DNA of 64,000 nt, taken from assembly GCA_027405735.1 (NCBI GenBank), contig JAPEHQ010000016.1, positions 744,001 through 808,000 on the forward strand. Direction: 5' to 3'. Below, piece by piece: positions 47,878 to 59,503 of this stretch; the stretch's first letter is position 1, and each line of letters opens with the position of its first letter. The notes beneath the pieces are model-generated. The model did no database searches and was not told the DNA's origin. It worked only from the letters and a program-made list of their open reading frames with translations. The stretch comes from Mucor racemosus. Lineage: Eukaryota; Mucoromycota; Mucoromycetes; Mucorales; Mucoraceae. The position numbers were made by a program, and so were the translations under genes.

Positions 47878-50800
47878 TTAAGCTTTGCGACGATTGCTAA
47901 GTTTGGATGTTTGTGATACATTGTTACCACGTTTTCGTTTACTAGGGTTGCTAATTGAGTGTTTAGTTTGTATTTGGGGTTTAGAAGTATTATTTTGTTC
48001 TACTAATTTTCGTTTTCTTTCTATGTCAAATGCATTATTTCGTTTTACTTTCTCCCAGTATTTTTTAATAGGAAGAGGAGAGGAGAAGAAATCTGGAGTT
48101 ATATAACTATTTTCGCGTTCACCATAACCAGCCCATTTGACCAAATATTCAGTAATACCATCTTTGTTTTTACGATGATCACGAATATCCTCAACTTCAA
48201 ATGTTTCTTCTTCAATTACAGTTTCATCTAAAGAAACAACTTTTAATTCAGAAGGCGTATATTCTCTATGAAGTAGTTCATTATTTTCATCACGCAGTAC
48301 GTAATTACCCGCTTGTGTTTTTCTTGCAACGACATAAGGTCCTGCATACAAAGGAGCAAATTTATTTTCACGACCTTCCTTCAATCTTACCATGACAGGT
48401 GTGTCAAAAGGTATATCAATTATATAATGTTTTTCATCAAATTTTTTATTGTATTCTTCTACTAAACGAGTAGTTCTAGTTTGGATTGCAGGGAATACAA
48501 TTGAATTCATATATTCAGCTCGCTTTTGGAGTTCAGAAATAGTGAGGGGTTTTCGTCCATTTAGATTGAGATTTTCAGTGGATCTTTTAGTGCTAACTTG
48601 TCGAGCAAACATTAAGCTAAATGGAGTACTTGCAGTACGGTTCTTTATTTTCATGTTTATGGCTAATTGACAAAGTGCCAAACGATCATCCCAATTTCGG
48701 TGATCATTACCACACATTTTTCGTAAGGTTTGCATGATTGTTCGATTTGAATTCTCAACACTGCCATTGGATTGACTATAATATGGAGTGGAAAATCGAT
48801 GTTGTATATTTAATGTTTTTGTAAGGAGACTCATTAGCGTATTAGACCATTCTTTTCCATTATCCGATTGAAAGATATTTATGGCCACGCCGTAATCACC
48901 AAAAATATTGAGTAAAGTTTGGGCGACAGTAACGCTTGATTTGTTTGGAATAGCACGAGTAATAACGTATCGAGTACAGAGATCAATCATGACTAAAATA
49001 TATATGTTTCCTTTGTCGGTGACAGGTAACGGGCCTATGAGGTCAACCGCTACTCTATCCATCGTTTCATAGCTGACAATGCTACGAGCAGGATTGTATC
49101 CTTTTCTTGATGTATTATGTAAGGCACATTCACGACAAGACAGAAGAGCCTCTTTAACATCTTTGTAAATAGAGTTCCAATGTAAACCGTAGTATGTATG
49201 TATATGTTTCACACAACTTTCTGTACCAAAATGTCCAATTTCATGAGCATCCTTTATAATTTCAGCTCTATCTTTTTCTGGAGGACAAACATAATCTGTA
49301 ATAGCAGATTTAAATTCTTTGCTACTAATTTTCACAGCCAAGATATTTAGGTTTTTATCTTGCGAGTAAACTTTTGTTTTACGAACAAGCTCACTTTTAT
49401 TATTTGCTCTTTTCATCAAAATAAACCTTTGTAATCTTTTCATTTGTTTTTGATTTTCTTCTTCAAGTATTTGATCTTCCTCAATTGGCGGATACAACCG
49501 AGATAATGCATCACTTAACACATTATCTATGCCTTTTACATGAGAAATAGTGAAGTTGTATTCACTCAAAATTTCCAAGTAATTTTGTAAGGTACTATTT
49601 AAATTTGTTGAAGTGAACATATATGTCAGTGCAATATGATCAGTTAAAATTTCGAGATTTGGATGACCCCATAATAGAGATCTAAACTTTTGTAATCCAA
49701 ATATGATTGCAGCAGTTTCACGACGGTTTGTAGACCAGTTTCGTTCAGCTTGATTTAACGACTTGCTGACGAAACCAATATGTTTAATTCGCCCTATATC
49801 ATCTTTTTGATATAGACAAGCAGCGATACCGTACAGGCTTGCATCTACTTGAAGGAAGAATTTATTTTCCAACAAAGGTGAATGGAGTATTTGATTTGAT
49901 AATAAGATTTGCTTGATTGCATTTAAACGATCAGTGTGTAACTGTGTCCAGTTATTTTTTACATCTTTGTCATTTCTTAATTGATCGATAGGTGCAGCCA
50001 CTTTTGATAGCATAGGGCAATAATCTCGTAGATGAGATACAACTCCCATTATACTTTTTACTTGTTTGGCAGTTTTTGGAATTGGCCAATTATCAATATT
50101 TGACAAACGTCGCATATCAATTTTCGTAACACCAGGTCCAACAACAAACCCTAACAAAAACACTGAAGTTTTAAACCATGTACATTTATCCACATTTATG
50201 CGAAGATTAACAGATGTCAACCTGTTGATAACTAGGTTAATCAGTTTTATATGAGATACTGGATCCTTGCTAAATAAGACAATATCATCTACATAATGCT
50301 CGACCCCTCCATAAAAGGTATCATCATCTTCAGTAGTATTGATATGTTGATTTTCTTTTTGCATTTCTTTTTTAAGTTCCATATGAATATCATTTAATAA
50401 AATAGACATGCATTTAACAAACAATGAACTCATAAATTTTAATCCGTAAGGGGCTCTAGACCAATGGTAAAACGAACCGTTATAACTAAAGGTTAAAGCT
50501 TCTCTCGAATTTTTGTGCACACTATACGACATGTATGCCTGATGTAAGTCAATTTTACTTATTATGCGTGCATTAGCCGAGACTCTATCAAAAATTTCGT
50601 TGATTTTAGGTACTGCATAGTTTTCATGATAATTTTGAGAGATGGCTGCATTAATTTTTCGTAGATCACAACAAATACGAAGCTTAGTAGGTTTGCCATT
50701 TAAATCCTTTTTTGGTACACACAACAACGGTGAATGATAAACAGACGATGGAATGGTCTTTTCCACAATACCATTTTCAAGCCATTCTTTTAGTTGGGCT

Positions 50801-52983
50801 TTTATTTCATTATGTGCATTAGCAGGTAATGGATATTGTCTCACAAAACAATCTGAAGGATCATCAATTGGGATTTGGACAATACTTTCTTTCATTGAAC
50901 ATACAGCGTCAGGTCTTATTTTTATGTTTTGATCAAGAGAATTCTGAATAGCTTTCATTAGATCTTTGCGTTCAGTAGAGGATCCATAATCAGCGTTTTC
51001 AGGATCATAATCATTTTTCGTATCATAATTGATATTCTCGAATTGAGACATTTCTTTATTTAAATCTTGAGGCCAAGCATGAGCGACACCACTAAGATAA
51101 ATTTTTAATTTAGGTAAAATGTCAGAACCAAGCAGAACATCAAAATCTGTTTTCATTTCATCATTGAATTCAATGATTTCAAATTTATGTTTAAAAGAAA
51201 TTCCATTTAAATAAGTTACTTCCATAGGCTCAGTTTGTCCAACCCTTTTGGTGCGACTATTAGTGCCATCTTCATTTACAGACAAAAAGTTTAAATAACC
51301 CATAGTTTTTATATTTTTTATATTTTTGAAATCTTTATTTAAAATTGATTTATTGATAAAAGAAATATCAGCACCAGGATCTACCTTGCCAAGAACTCTA
51401 ATATTATTTAAAAGTAAAGGGGTGATTAGTTTAAAATCATTTTTATTTGTTTGTTTATTATTTTTGTACTCACAGTAGGAGTCTTCTTCCATGTTTTCAC
51501 GAAAGACTTTTTCATTATCATCAGCCCTCTTTTTTCCTTTATTTTTCTTTTTACTAGAACCAGAACTACGAATAGTCAAAACGCGAACGTTTCTTCCAGT
51601 ATTTTTTTCATGATATTCAGGACACGAATGCCCAAATACCCAGATTTTGCCACACCAAGTACAAAAAGTATTGCCAGTAGCCTTATGAGGCACATTCTTG
51701 CTTCCCAAAAAATTAGTTCTAGGAGGATGAGTAGACGAAGATGAAGACGAAGCAGAAGCAGAAGCAGAAGAACGTTTAGAAACATGACAATCTTTTTCAT
51801 TGTGTCGAGCAGAGGCGCCACCATGATTTGGGCAAAAGAAATTGGAACCTTCAATGGTTGCTTTGAACCTCTTAGCAGGGCTTGATGAATTAACAGCAGT
51901 TGATGACGAAGTAGAGGCAGGACCACGAGATTTACTAATAAAAGTAATAGGACAAATTTGGGTGTTGAAAATGTTGATAGCAGCGGTATAAATTTCTTCA
52001 ACTCTCCAATGTTCTCTATCAATATAAGTGCAGTGCAACAAAGTGTTGATTTGAGTTTGCCAATCTAGGGGAAAACCCATCAAAAAAGCATCACCAATAG
52101 TTAAGTTATCCGCCTTATAACCGGCTTCAGAAGCAGCCTTATTGAATCTTGCTGTATAGTCGTCAGTGGTCTCACCAATCTTCATAGCCGCATTAAAGAC
52201 TTGTCGTCTTGATTGTAATTTTAGAACAGCATTATTACCAAATTTCTTGTTAAATAGGACACCAGCCTGGGTCCAGGTTTCACATAGCAAAAGCTCATTG
52301 TTCAGCCAAGCATCGAGATCAAAGTGCAAGGTAAGGGGAATATACCGTTTCCAGATATTTTCAATCTCTTCTCCACTGGAAGAAATTACTTTTTCAAATG
52401 ATCTCAAAAAATGATTTACTGATTCGTAAGCATCCTCCTTTGGAAAGTATTTGTTATTGCTGGACTTCAGTTGAAATTTTGGTAAATCTTGTCGGTTTAA
52501 ACGAATACCTGAGGAGGGAGCAGTAATCTTGGTACCTGAGTTAAGGACTGCAGCAGAAACTTTGTCGTTGGAAAGTCTGATTGATGTCTTCATGACATTA
52601 ATGTCTTTATTCATCTTTTCGATTTTCTCCCTAACTTCACTTAGTTGTTTTATAGCTTTTGGTTCGTTGGAATCAGTGGTAATCATATCAGCCATTAGAC
52701 TAAGATACAGGTCTCGATGATAAATTATTTTTTTTAGAACATCCACCGGATTATTTTTCGTAGTGGCACTTGGAATAGAGATGGGAGCATTTGTGGTTTC
52801 TTGAGATGGAGCATCAGTCATTTCTGTATCCTCACCAGGTACAGTAGTGTTTAAATTCATTTGCTCTAAGCTGTCAGGAGCAGCAACCTGGCTTGAGATA
52901 TCAACGGGAGCATCCACAGGAGCAAGAGGGGGAGAACCAACAGAGGAGGAGCTTTCAGGTGAATTTGAAGCAGTAGATGTCAT
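47878..52983 (-). CDS. Chromovirus Gag-Pol polyprotein (1701 aa, single ORF)
   Basis: One uninterrupted frame. Order by approximate residue: Gag (about 1-430), Cys/His zinc-knuckle-like sites (FFCPNHGG and FCTWCGK about 441), protease with VDPGADISFI (about 534; Pro replaces the usual Ser/Thr of DSGA/DTGA), reverse transcriptase with YVDD (about 895), RNase H (FLQVDASLYGIAACLY), integrase with HHCC (HEIGHFG ... CRECALH about 1250) and the D-D-E residues (VDLIGP, SDNGKEW, ENSNRT; about 1314-1412), then a chromodomain (VEDIRDHRK ... YLVKWAGYG, about 1590-1640) and a basic tail. The chromodomain defines chromoviruses and steers insertion to marked chromatin. Gag and Pol are not separated by a frameshift, so their ratio must be set otherwise. 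No stop or frameshift seen; it could be active. Confidence 0.97.
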   Translation of the reverse strand: MTSTASNSPESSSSVGSPPLAPVDAPVDISSQVAAPDSLEQMNLNTTVPGEDTEMTDAPSQETTNAPISIPSATTKNNPVDVLKKIIYHRDLYLSLMADMITTDSNEPKAIKQLSEVREKIEKMNKDINVMKTSIRLSNDKVSAAVLNSGTKITAPSSGIRLNRQDLPKFQLKSSNNKYFPKEDAYESVNHFLRSFEKVISSSGEEIENIWKRYIPLTLHFDLDAWLNNELLLCETWTQAGVLFNKKFGNNAVLKLQSRRQVFNAAMKIGETTDDYTARFNKAASEAGYKADNLTIGDAFLMGFPLDWQTQINTLLHCTYIDREHWRVEEIYTAAINIFNTQICPITFISKSRGPASTSSSTAVNSSSPAKRFKATIEGSNFFCPNHGGASARHNEKDCHVSKRSSASASASSSSSSTHPPRTNFLGSKNVPHKATGNTFCTWCGKIWVFGHSCPEYHEKNTGRNVRVLTIRSSGSSKKKNKGKKRADDNEKVFRENMEEDSYCEYKNNKQTNKNDFKLITPLLLNNIRVLGKVDPGADISFINKSILNKDFKNIKNIKTMGYLNFLSVNEDGTNSRTKRVGQTEPMEVTYLNGISFKHKFEIIEFNDEMKTDFDVLLGSDILPKLKIYLSGVAHAWPQDLNKEMSQFENINYDTKNDYDPENADYGSSTERKDLMKAIQNSLDQNIKIRPDAVCSMKESIVQIPIDDPSDCFVRQYPLPANAHNEIKAQLKEWLENGIVEKTIPSSVYHSPLLCVPKKDLNGKPTKLRICCDLRKINAAISQNYHENYAVPKINEIFDRVSANARIISKIDLHQAYMSYSVHKNSREALTFSYNGSFYHWSRAPYGLKFMSSLFVKCMSILLNDIHMELKKEMQKENQHINTTEDDDTFYGGVEHYVDDIVLFSKDPVSHIKLINLVINRLTSVNLRINVDKCTWFKTSVFLLGFVVGPGVTKIDMRRLSNIDNWPIPKTAKQVKSIMGVVSHLRDYCPMLSKVAAPIDQLRNDKDVKNNWTQLHTDRLNAIKQILLSNQILHSPLLENKFFLQVDASLYGIAACLYQKDDIGRIKHIGFVSKSLNQAERNWSTNRRETAAIIFGLQKFRSLLWGHPNLEILTDHIALTYMFTSTNLNSTLQNYLEILSEYNFTISHVKGIDNVLSDALSRLYPPIEEDQILEEENQKQMKRLQRFILMKRANNKSELVRKTKVYSQDKNLNILAVKISSKEFKSAITDYVCPPEKDRAEIIKDAHEIGHFGTESCVKHIHTYYGLHWNSIYKDVKEALLSCRECALHNTSRKGYNPARSIVSYETMDRVAVDLIGPLPVTDKGNIYILVMIDLCTRYVITRAIPNKSSVTVAQTLLNIFGDYGVAINIFQSDNGKEWSNTLMSLLTKTLNIQHRFSTPYYSQSNGSVENSNRTIMQTLRKMCGNDHRNWDDRLALCQLAINMKIKNRTASTPFSLMFARQVSTKRSTENLNLNGRKPLTISELQKRAEYMNSIVFPAIQTRTTRLVEEYNKKFDEKHYIIDIPFDTPVMVRLKEGRENKFAPLYAGPYVVARKTQAGNYVLRDENNELLHREYTPSELKVVSLDETVIEEETFEVEDIRDHRKNKDGITEYLVKWAGYGERENSYITPDFFSSPLPIKKYWEKVKRNNAFDIERKRKLVEQNNTSKPQIQTKHSISNPSKRKRGNNVSQTSKLSNRRKA

Positions 52984-53025
52984 TTAAAAATTAATAGAAT
53001 AAATAAAAATGTTAATTGTAAAAAA

Positions 53026-53381
53026 TGCTACAAAAACGTAATTATAAAAAAGCGATGGGAAATACAATTATAACTCTTCTAAGTTTATTAAAGGTATAAA
53101 GTAAAGCAACGATTCACCTACTCGATGGATCGTTGTGGTATTTATATTAAATGTCTAATTCAAATTACTAATGCAGTAATTTGATCTTCTTGGTTTTAAA
53201 GCTGATGGGAAAAGGGATCAGCAATTACTAATTCAGGTTATACAATTATCTATAATTGTTGTTTGTGATTTTAAATTATAGTTAAGTTTCTATATTTCAT
53301 GATCTTGGTTCTCACACCAGATTCATGTTATTCATTACTAATTCAATTTGATGTGTGAAAGACTGCCAGTAGTTCACATCA
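53026..53381 (-). repeat. 5' LTR of the chromovirus
   Basis: 356 bp, same sequence as the other LTR apart from one visible base. It contains the expected promoter for the minus-strand transcript; no TATA box was assigned. Confidence 0.97.
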
Positions 53382-53386
53382 GAGCA

Positions 53387-54019
53387 TATAATCAATAGAT
53401 ACAGAATAGTGTTACGTATATACACAAAAATTTAGTAGTAGATAAAACGTGTATATACTGTACATATATATATATAATATATATATAATAACAAAATCTT
53501 TACGATCTATAAAAGTTACGATCATCAATGTTGAAAATACCAGATCTCGTCCGATCTTCACAGGATAACAATATCTGTTAATACAGTATATACAATAAAA
53601 ATTGATTTTTAGATTTTTTCTATGTAGAAGCTAAACAAACACACCACTCTATAATATTTGTGTAATTATTTTTCTTACTACTAATTAATCAATAAAAAAA
53701 TTACAATTTATTTTGTTTGTTCTGTCCTTCACGACCTATTTTGACTTGTTGTAGTAGTGCACGAAGAAACTACGCTCGATACGTTTAAATGGATTGTAAT
53801 ATTAAATTTGAATTTTCAAAAAAAAAGTTATAGTTTCAATCTTCAAAATAGTATTGGTTTCGAGCCGGGTTTTGACAGCCAAATTTACTAGAACCAGCTG
53901 GGCTCGACAGCAATCCCTACTTCAAAATCAGTGTATGCCTTCTTTCTATAGCTAACCTCATAATAAACATTCTTTAGGATATACCTCAGGAAGCACGAAA
54001 TAGACATGAATTAGTCACA
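53387..54019. other. Gene-free spacer with TA repeat
   Basis: Begins with a (TA)-rich run near 53463-53490. No gene recognised. The phrase GGTTTCGAGCCGGGTTTTGAC ... GCTGGGCTCGAC (53857-53912) has a GC content unlike its surroundings but no feature was identified. Confidence 0.5.
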
Positions 54020-55266
54020 TTATGATAGCTATTCCTGAATTTATGTTATATCTCACAAAATGCTCAAAAACACGTAAAATCTATTGCTTTTTTCTTGAAA
54101 ACTGGGTTTCACTTTTCATCGCTGCTATACTTTTTGTTTCACTAAACAACACCAAGATAAAATTATATGCCAATGTACCTGAGATGTTTACCCTTAATCC
54201 AAAAACAAGTATCCGGAAATATCCTATTTTTTACAATTGGTATTAATTTTTCAGCGCTAATGTTTCAGATTTTACGCGTATTCCACTGCTAAAGAATTGG
54301 AAACTTTGAGGCTTCATATCTCTAGAAATAATTAAGTTATACTAACACCTTTTAATAACAAAAATTACTTGTTTTAAATAGCTCTATAACATATTTAAGT
54401 ATAAAAAAATTCTGAGCACTTTTATTTTTTTTTCATTTTTTTGGCACTTTTGTAGTAGATTTCAACGTATTCGTTGAATTGGAAAACATCATTTTTACAT
54501 TCATGTCATTGAGCTGGTTAAGCTCCCCCGGACCCAGTTTAGATTTTTTCAAAGTATTGATTTTTCGTGGAGATATCCTCAAAAATGTGTTCAAAAAGAT
54601 ACTTTCATTTCTAGCCTCCATTTTCCCCTTGTATACCCTCATCCCAAATTCTGAATCTGAAAAAATTTGGACAAAAATCTCGTTTTCTCTACGAAAAATG
54701 CAGCTAAAAAATTATACAATAGCTAAATCGATAGATAATGTTTTTGCGTATTATCTCCATTAATTATATTTTAATTATGCTTATGAAAAGTGATGTGTGT
54801 CTTCAAAAAACCTCCAAAATTTTAGTTGCATTTTACGCAAAATTTAATGTGGAATATTTATCTAATTTTTATTTAGATAGATGTAGAATTTAAAACTCTA
54901 CAAAAACTATTTAATACACTAGGTTGACTTACTTTGCAGTTCATGAGTCATTAAACAATTTTATTTTTTGTTCCATTTTTCGTCCATTTTTTTCAAATCT
55001 ATTTTCGAATTCAGTTAATATAGGCTGTAAGCTGTACTATAAACTACTATTTTGATTATCTCGACAAAAAATTAATATTTTTTGCTAAAATAAAAAATGC
55101 AGAGTAGCTTTGAGTTGGATCTATCCTGTGAATACAAAAAAATAATATTTTAATTTAGGCATTCAATTTTTTATAATCAATTTTAGGTCAACCTTGATCA
55201 ATTTTGGTCAATGTTTGGCCAGTGCAGTTATATTCTGATATTAATACTTCTATTTTCCGAGAGATA
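54020..55266 (+). repeat. Dispersed repeat copy E (type II, 3'-shortened)
   Basis: Core with ORFs at 54022-54246, 54433-54642 (minus) and 54479-54763. The tail is type II (TTAGGTCAACCTTGATCAAT, GGCCAGTGCAGTTATATTC) but stops at the CCGAGAGATA motif (55258-55266), where copies B and C continue for about 190 bp. It therefore looks truncated or represents a different end. Its left side is related to the left flank of copy C. Confidence 0.8.
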
Positions 55267-56279
55267 GCATCAATGACCTAGTGCCTATAGAGTTATAAAT
55301 TTCTGAAAGAGTCATCTTATGCTTACATTTAATGCAATTAATTATGACTGTAGGTTTTTGCCTATTATTTATGTTAAATTTCATTTCAATCCCATATTGA
55401 ACCATTGAACCTGACATCCAAATGGAATTGAAATGGTATAAATACTTTTAGAATCCAGGATCTGATGGCTCTTGGCTTCCTTTTTTAACTTAATAATAAA
55501 GACCCTACGTTTTCCGTGATATGATCACTTGTAGTCTTTATTTTATTGTATTGGAAATAATCGTTATCTACATATAACTTTCAATGACAAAAGATAAAAG
55601 ACATGGCGAGATGGTGTATTAAACGACAATGTCTGTTAAATAGGTTTAAGACTTTTGAGTAAAAGCGTGCGATTTTGAGCTATCTTTTGGGTTATAATCC
55701 ACAAAAACATTTAAGCTCAAAGGTCGGCATTGTTTGTAAAAAAGGATATTTACTATTTACATGCAAATTTATTGGAATGAAAACAAAGCAAAAAATTGGC
55801 GCATATTTTTCACATCTTGTAAAATATTCTCTGTAAAATATATTAATATAAAATTGATTTTAAGGCAGGGAAAAAATACTGGAAGTTTCTGTTTTTGCAT
55901 TTTTGCAGTAAATTATTGTATTTTCGCTTCGTAATCAGATCGCAAATTGATGTGAAACAATTATCTTATCAGTAAATGTATACCCTTATTAGACAATAGA
56001 TCAAGGGTGACACATAGTGTATCAAGCATTTGGGGGTATCATTAACATTTGGCATCGGTTTTTGGCAATTAAAACAATAATAAACTTTTCAAAAGTTTAT
56101 CTGACAGGTTCAATTAATCCTTAAAAAAGTATTTTATTTACATCACAGATATATATGTATATAATACACGCAGCAGTTTGCTCGTTATCCGCAACTTTCT
56201 TATCTTCTTTTTCTGCCCGATGTCTTTATCATATACAACCTATGTCTTTTAGGATTATATTAACTATTAGCTTTAAAAG

Positions 56280-56540
56280 CACGCCCTTCCTCATGCATCT
56301 TTTTACCAACAGCTGCTAAATTTCTAGCATCATCCACACCCGAAAGGAAATATGCACAGCATCAAGAGGCTGCTGAAATAGTTTAGGAACTGAAGAATAA
56401 GATAGTCTTACTTTATGAAGTTTGTAAATGTGTATAAGAGAAATTACGATAAAAAAAGATTATAGTAAAAAAGAGGATATATCTTTACTAGAAACTCTTG
56501 CTGATCTTATCAAAAAACTGCTTCTGTATCTAACTTAATT
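56280..56540 (+). pseudogene. Possible gene relic with in-frame stops
   Basis: One frame reads AAKFLASSTPERKYAQHQEA and AEIV before a stop, then ELKNKIVLLYEVCKCV, and after a frame change DYSKKEDISLLETLADLIKK. The residue composition is unlike the surrounding AT noise, which suggests a decayed coding sequence. I do not recognise the family and cannot set its limits. Confidence 0.3.
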
Positions 56541-59062
56541 TTATTGTAGCTTTCCCATGAACGTAAAGTATAAAACCTGATTTGATTGTAATTTGCTCAT
56601 GAACATCAATTCTAAAGTGTGATAATATGAGCATATCACTTTTCAAAGATCTCGGTTCTAGATTATGATATATTTATTAATTCTTTGACCACATCAACAT
56701 CGAAATATAATTTATTTATAAACCGCTGTATAGATCAAACTGTGCTGTACCTAAAATTAAAAATATCGTCTGGATACTTTTTGTGGAGAGTAGTATAGCT
56801 CAAATATATTTGAGGGTAATTAAACTCAATTATAGTATAACGCAGACATACTACATGCTATTTCAGTATAGTCTGCATTTTTGTATATAGACACAAAGCT
56901 GTCGTCTGGCTGTCAACTTGATAAGATTTTGTTCATATATAGAAAACCACCTGGGTTACCAAATTTCGGTCGAATAAATATGTATATATACACGATAAAA
57001 TTGATAAATTCCGCCGCATGGATTACATGATGGTTACAATAATTTGACTTGAATAGCTTTTTAAGGTACCAAAAAGCATGTTTTATATAAATCGCATCGA
57101 AGTAATATGTCATCGATCATCTTGACAACGCCATTTTAACAACAAGGCGACTATGCTTAAAAATATCATGCTGGATAGCTCTTTTTAGATATTTCCATTC
57201 GCGGAGATCACAGCGAGTGTTACTATTAATGCAGCGGAAATGTCAATTTTGAATTTGAAGTAAAAAAAGTACAAATAATAGATATGATGTTTTATATGTT
57301 TGTCAAAGTTTATACATGTTGCAGCTACTTTCCAATAATTAAGATTTCCTTCCATGTGGCATTTCTGTAGCATAGTGGACCCATATTTCGTGGCACCCTT
57401 ATTTTTTTTTTTTTTTTTTTTTGCTGCTGCCTCGGTATCATGGTCGTCCCCTCCTTTTTTTTTATATATCAAGTGTCTCTGGTAAAATGTGGAGTTAAAA
57501 ACAACATGTGCTAAACAACTTAAATATAGGACATTTGTTACACGGCATTCCATTGCATTTGTCCTTCTCGTAGAGCCATTCTTTTTTAACAAAAAGTGGC
57601 AACAATTGTTCATTAAATTAATAAAATATCTTCAATTGACTAAAATGACAACCAACTAATGCAAAAAACTAAGAAAAACATAATCAATAACGCATTAAGG
57701 GTCACTTGCTTAGAGTTTCAATGGCGCAATAATTCGGTATCTTATTGTTAAGATGGGATCGATAAACCTATTTCGTTTCAAATCAATTAAGCCTTGGTTT
57801 TTTTTAAAAAGCAGCATTTAGTGGAGAAAAAATCTCAAATGGTAAAGGGTCATACATGATTATTTTGCTTTGAAATGTTTGAATGAACTCATGTAGAAGC
57901 ATTGTACAAGAATGATTTGTGTTTTAGCAAAGATAAAGTATGCATAAAGTTTGTATTGTTAGATTACCGTATGTATGACATTGGGTTTGCTGATTACTAA
58001 ACAGCATTGTAAATGTACATTTGTGATTATAGATGGATGTGCAAATGTCACTTGTTATTATGACCCATGCAACATGTATACGCCATCATAAACATGATGT
58101 GTGTATATAGTACATACATAAGTTCTATCAAGAAATAAGAAAGATCTTATCATGTTAGACATAGTAATGATTTGATTCAAGCTACACATTTTAGTGTATA
58201 AAATGAAACTCAAAATGTTAACTTTTGATTTATATTGCTTTTCAGCATCCAGTATACTATTTTGTTCATTTCAATTTTATTGCTATTATGTTTAGGCAGT
58301 GTAACGGTCTTAAGTTTCTTTTTATTTGGATTTAATGTTCACAAACTTCCAAAGGTAGAACCGTGGAAAAGTAAATCTACAAACTTTTCGTAATCTTCAC
58401 AATGATAATACAGGTTTATCTATACAGTATTATTGAAAAAAAAAAGATAAAGTACAAGTGTTGGTATTATAGATGAATCTATTGTTGTACAGACCCGTTC
58501 ATTGTAGATTGCCAAGTCAAGAAAGACCATGTGGGAATTCTAGCCAAAGCGTAAATTGGTTTGAGTTTTAAAAAAAGAAGAAGCGAGCTTATCTCATTCA
58601 TACTTTGTGCTTCCAAAAACCGCATCTCATCTTTTTTATTTTATGAGCCATCGTTCTAGAAAAAAAGATGAGTACTGGACATATAGCATTTCTATAATAG
58701 ATGAGCTAAGCTTATAAATTTAGAGTTTTTTTTTTTTTTTTTTTTTCTTGTTTGGGCGCGGACAAAGTTTGATTGATTTGGATATATAAACATTTGGTAA
58801 CATCACCCTCTTTTTCTTCTAAATTCATTCTGCAAGACACAATATCAAACACAAAACAAATTTTTTTTTCAAGTAGTACTTGGACTGATAAAGTTATTGT
58901 TTCTCAGTGTTAAAAGCGAGAATTCGGATAAAGATTAAGCATTAGAATTGGTAGATTTTAGTCATGATAGTATAGGATATAATTACAACAAGGCAATATC
59001 CGGACAGTCAATTTTTAGGGTATATATTGTCTATTGAAAGGCGCCGTGATATAAGAAGTATT

Positions 59063-59107
59063 ACACATGTACATGTACATGTACATGTAAATGTACATGT
59101 AAATGTA
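59063..59107. repeat. Palindromic ACATGT/AAATGT microsatellite
   Basis: About seven 6-bp units, mainly ACATGT with AAATGT variants. Each ACATGT unit is its own reverse complement, so the array can form a cruciform. It lies about 400 bp before the methyltransferase gene. Confidence 0.9.
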
Positions 59108-59370
59108 AGCAAATAAATCAAGATGTACACACAAATTGTATATATATATAAATATATTTTATTCTTTATATATATAAAAGAGAAGCACTAACAAGTTACA
59201 CAGCGATAGGAGGCGATCCTCTCATCAGCAATAAAAAAAAAAAAAATTGAAACATTAGATACCTGATTGGAAGTGAGTGGTAATAAGTGTAAAATAAAGG
59301 TACTCTTACTATATCCAGATTTTGGTTTTCTGATGTAACAAAAGGAAAAAAAAAGAAAGGTTGCTATCTA

Positions 59371-59430
59371 TCCTATTTTCCTTCTTTTCTTTCTTTCTTT
59401 CTTCTTCTTTTCTCATTCTTTTTCTCTTTC
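59371..59430 (+). promoter_or_regulatory. Pyrimidine-rich core promoter tract
   Basis: Sixty bases of almost pure C/T (TTCTTTCTTTC, CTTCTTCTTTTC) end about 73 bp before the start codon at 59504. Such CT blocks just upstream of the start are common in fungal promoters with fixed transcription starts. Assigned by position and composition. Confidence 0.5.
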
Positions 59431-59503
59431 ATAAACATTAATCAAAAACACAAAATTCAAACTGTTCAATTACAATCGAAATATTTCGAATTCAAAAATC
59501 ATT

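Larger units (their letters stand above)
47378..53386 (-). mobile_element. Ty3/gypsy chromovirus LTR retrotransposon, apparently complete
   Basis: The element runs on the minus strand between two 356-bp LTRs (47383-47738 and 53026-53381), starting TG and ending CA. The 5-bp duplication GAGCA flanks it (47378-47382 and 53382-53386). By eye the LTRs differ at one base (ATTCATCTAC versus ATTCACCTAC), so insertion is recent. A single 1701-codon gag-pol ORF fills the inside. A short purine tract (GGGGAGCA on the minus strand, just before the 3' LTR at 47739-47746) fits the polypurine primer. Only 42 nt separate the 5' LTR from the ATG, and no tRNA-like primer site is recognisable there. Confidence 0.97.
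55267..59503. other. Long gene-poor stretch of about 4.2 kb
   Basis: No confident gene. It includes a coding-like but stop-broken piece near 56280-56540 (listed), T-runs (57402-57421, 58726-58746), an ACATGT array (59063-59107) and a pyrimidine tract (59371-59430). The ORF of 142 codons at 57185-57613 (minus) reads through an A-run as poly-Lys and has no domain. The right end is the promoter region of the methyltransferase gene. Confidence 0.55.

Noticed and set aside
57185..57613. 142-codon minus-strand ORF
   Set aside because: It crosses a pure T-run read as poly-Lys, shows no domain, and codon content looks like AT-rich noise.
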